From: SZUA-36 sp963704855
GTDB taxonomy: Bacteria; Pseudomonadota; Gammaproteobacteria; Xanthomonadales; SZUA-36
Direction of reading: 5' to 3'
Assembly (NCBI GenBank): GCA_963704855.1
Contig: CAVPHY010000028.1
Coordinates: forward strand, 744,001 to 808,000
Length of the DNA: 64,000 nucleotides
The notes beneath the pieces were generated by a model. That model saw nothing but the letters and a program-made list of their open reading frames with translations, did not search any database and had not been told where the DNA came from. This document shows positions 62,366-64,000 of the stretch, piece after piece. Made by a program: the position numbers and the translations under genes. How positions within the stretch are numbered: position 1 is the stretch's first letter; the number at the start of each line of letters is the position of its first letter.

Positions 62366-62690
62366 TGTTTCGCCCTTCTTCAAGTACGACGGCGAGAATA
62401 TCACACCTTGTCCGGCGGGCGATCACCCGGGTGTTGTAAGCGGTTTTTACCGCTTGAATTCGCGGCGCTCGCAAAGAATATGCATAGCCAAAACACCCCG
62501 TGGGAATGGACTGTTCTGGTGCATATATGCACGATATGTGTGCCGGAATCCGCAGCAGGATGGCTTTTCCACCCCGAAACTGTTCAAAAACCGTACATTC
62601 CCTGTTGGTATGTCATTTGCATTGAATCAATTGCATCTGGCAAACCCATCCATTTGTGTGAATACAGGGACAACTTTACCCGGGGGGATC
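62366..62690. other. intergenic region between divergent genes
   Basis: The 325 bases hold no supportable gene. It has a small hairpin (AAGCGGT-TTTT-ACCGCTT, 62438-62455) and a perfect 14-bp palindrome (62519-62532). It should carry the promoters of the P1-peptidase operon (minus) and of the AP2-like gene (plus), but no clear hexamer pair was found. Confidence 0.6.
62519..62532. promoter_or_regulatory. 14-bp perfect palindrome upstream of the AP2-like gene
   Basis: GTGCATATATGCAC is fully self-complementary and lies 159 bases before the AP2-like gene start. It could be a binding site for a dimeric regulator or for the AP2-like protein itself; both are guesses. Confidence 0.3.
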
Positions 62691-63245
62691 ATGAAACATC
62701 CTGAAAAATCAACCGATCAAAATTATGGCATATCGCGCTTCGATGACGAACGTCGCATGATGCATGGCTGGAGAGTTAGCTTGCGGCGCCATGGCAAAAG
62801 GCTCGTAGAAAACTTTCCGGACAAGAAATACGGCGGGCGGCTAAAGGCGTTGAAACTGGCCCGGCAATTCCGTGATGAGTTACTCGGTAAGTTTCCACCC
62901 ATCAGCCGCAGGGAAGTGTGCATGATCAAACGTTCCAACAACAAATCCGGTATCAACGGTGTATGTACCTATGCCAAATCCTACAAGCTTCGCGATGGCA
63001 CAGCCAGGGAAACCAGATACTGGGAGGCGAGTTGGCCGGTTGACGGTGGAAAAAGCGTCAGTATCAATTTTTCAGTAAAAAAGTATGGCGAAGAACTGGC
63101 CAGGAGCATGGCTATCCGAGCCAGGCTAAGAGGGCTGGAAGGGGTGGAAGGACCGTTTTGGGTATCTGAGCGCGGTGTCGTCAAGACTCCGGATAAAAGA
63201 CAGAAAATCACCGGGACGCCAAGCCGGGTTCGACGGGTTGCCTAG
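62691..63245 (+). CDS. tandem AP2-like DNA-binding protein
   Basis: The ATG at 62691 follows a GGGGGG site and gives 184 residues; a longer open frame upstream is antisense to the P1 peptidase gene. Two similar modules are visible. Module 1 (residues about 12-68): GISRFDDERRMMHGWRVSLR, then FPDKKYGGRLKALKLARQF. Module 2 (about 80-150): SGINGVCTYAKSYKLRDG, YWEASWPVDGG, FSVKKYGEELARSMAIRA. Each has the AP2 plan G-I/V-x, a Trp in the middle strand, F-x-x-K-K-Y-G before the helix and A-x-x-x-A in it. AP2 domains bind DNA through a three-stranded sheet. No nuclease or integrase domain is attached. Confidence 0.65.
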   Translation: MKHPEKSTDQNYGISRFDDERRMMHGWRVSLRRHGKRLVENFPDKKYGGRLKALKLARQFRDELLGKFPPISRREVCMIKRSNNKSGINGVCTYAKSYKLRDGTARETRYWEASWPVDGGKSVSINFSVKKYGEELARSMAIRARLRGLEGVEGPFWVSERGVVKTPDKRQKITGTPSRVRRVA

Positions 63246-63339
63246 TCGACAGGTCTGCATTTTAGGAGAAACGACACCAGTGTGGGGTAGGGGTATATAA
63301 TCGCTGTAATGTTCTGAGTATCGTGGAGGTAATCAGCTC

Positions 63340-63873
63340 ATGTGCAAATTTGCAGGATATCCCGCTACTCTGATGCTCGCCTGTCTTTTCCTGTTCTCAT
63401 CAAGCCCCGTTCGCGCCGAAGATGATGGCAGTATCATGCGCACCCTGATCCCGGCGGTTGCCTATGGCGCCACTTTCTACATGCACGACGGTGATGGCCG
63501 TATCCAGTTTTACAAGTCTTTTTTTACCAATCTCGGTGCGACCTACGCGCTGAAAGCGATGATCGACAAGGAACGCCCCAATGGCAAGGATGATGACTCC
63601 TTCCCTTCGGGCCACACCTCGGTGGCCTTCCAGGGCGCTGCATTCATACATAAGCGATACGGGCTGAAATACGCCGCCGCAGCTTACATCGGGGCGACGT
63701 ATGTCGGCTGGAGACGGGTGGAAACCGATAATCACTACACGGTGGATGTCATTGCAGGCGCAGCCATCGGTATGGCCAGCAGTTTTATCTTCACAAAGCC
63801 CTACAAGGGTTTCGTGGTTACGCCACTGGCCGAAAGTGGTGTTTACGGGGTCGCCATCAGCAGGCAGTGGTAG
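63340..63873 (+). CDS. PAP2 superfamily phosphatase, exported
   Basis: The 177-residue protein has a signal peptide (LACLFLFSSSPVRA) and all three PAP2 phosphatase motifs: KAMIDKERPNG (K-x6-R-P), SFPSGHTSVAF, and GWRRVETDNHYTVDVIAG (R-x5-H-x3-D). Hydrophobic segments are few, so it is a compact, partly soluble member. The family removes phosphate from lipids such as phosphatidate or undecaprenyl pyrophosphate. Whether it is anchored in the membrane is uncertain. It lies alone after the AP2-like gene. Confidence 0.88.
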   Translation: MCKFAGYPATLMLACLFLFSSSPVRAEDDGSIMRTLIPAVAYGATFYMHDGDGRIQFYKSFFTNLGATYALKAMIDKERPNGKDDDSFPSGHTSVAFQGAAFIHKRYGLKYAAAAYIGATYVGWRRVETDNHYTVDVIAGAAIGMASSFIFTKPYKGFVVTPLAESGVYGVAISRQW

Positions 63874-63917
63874 GGCGTGATGTCGTTCGAAACTGTTTGG
63901 CAGTTACCCCGTTGTCC

Positions 63918-64000
63918 TTAATCGTCCCTGTCGGGGAAACGCAAGCGGCTCAAATCAGGCGTGTTTTCGCGTTCGCGGCCAAGCTCGACTTCGTAGATCG
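63918..64000 (-). CDS. 3' end of a minus-strand gene, cut by the window edge
   Basis: The minus strand is open from the right edge to a TAA at 63918-63920 and encodes a polar C-terminal stretch (YEVELGRERENTPDLSRL, then RFPDRDD). The charged text is plausible coding sequence and converges on the PAP2 gene, leaving 44 bases between stops. Family not recognisable from 26 residues. Confidence 0.4.
   Translation of the reverse strand, partial: IYEVELGRERENTPDLSRLRFPDRDD

Noticed and set aside
62085..62690. Upstream extension of the AP2-like frame
   Set aside because: Antisense to the P1 peptidase; the ATG at 62691 has its own ribosome binding site.
1..64000. tRNA, rRNA, insertion sequence, prophage or integron
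   Set aside because: No cloverleaf-like sequence with CCA end, rRNA text, transposase or integrase motif was seen by eye; a tRNAscan and IS search would be decisive.

Overview
The window looks like a chromosomal segment of a gammaproteobacterium, probably a free-living marine or sediment species. The grounds are an E. coli-type class II ketol-acid reductoisomerase, a Pseudomonas-type FabY ketosynthase, HflK/HflC, a DUF4845 protein and a 138-residue YjbQ, next to an alginate lyase relic and many exported peptidases. No rRNA, tRNA, CRISPR array, integrase or transposase was seen. The lineage is an inference from gene content.

Layout. 1-2216: 5' part of a minus-strand AMP-forming acyl ligase that runs off the left edge. 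2.4-8.2 kb: a secreted two-part protein, a frameshifted ATP-grasp gene, a DMT exporter, a small membrane protein made of a duplicated hydrophobic module, and a broken PL7 alginate lyase. 8.2-16.4 kb: a minus-strand block (ferritin-like protein, Tat-exported FAD oxidase, ModF-like ATPase, IlvC, CorA, DUF885 lipoprotein). 16.4-19.3 kb: a TPR signalling-type gene, the relic of its paralogue, and a YbhB/YbcL protein. 19.5-29.4 kb: one 3276-codon gene for a giant exported mosaic protein. It combines beta-helix modules, an inserted L-type lectin, about 36 G-S-F pentapeptide units in four arrays, a gingipain-like C25 protease and a post-COAP-1-like C-terminus. Just upstream lie a Q-rich exported protein and two tandem deoxynucleoside kinases.

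31.6-41.4 kb: gamma-glutamyltransferase, DUF4845, UroD-like, a frameshifted endonuclease/exonuclease/phosphatase gene, a cyclic-2,3-diphosphoglycerate-synthetase-like GTPase, YjbQ, DUF456 and two paralogous one-helix proteins flanked by long inverted repeats. 41.6-53.7 kb: FabY, a PPK2/phosphodiesterase operon, a frameshifted prolyl oligopeptidase, a translationally coupled exported pair, a metallo-hydrolase-like protein, an Ala/Asp-rich lipoprotein and hflKC. 53.8-64 kb: a multiply frameshifted M28 peptidase, a DPP IV lipoprotein, HMG-CoA reductase, a fold-III PLP decarboxylase with a P1 peptidase, a tandem AP2-like DNA-binding protein, a PAP2 phosphatase and the 3' end of a minus-strand gene.

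Together the genes suggest a cell that digests proteins and peptides outside the cytoplasm: C25, S9A, S9B, M28, P1, DUF885 and gamma-glutamyltransferase all carry export signals or belong to exported families. Seven otherwise well-conserved genes carry isolated single-base indels. This points either to residual sequencing errors or to active decay, and should be settled before any gene is called dead. The giant mosaic protein is the strongest candidate for an undescribed system.
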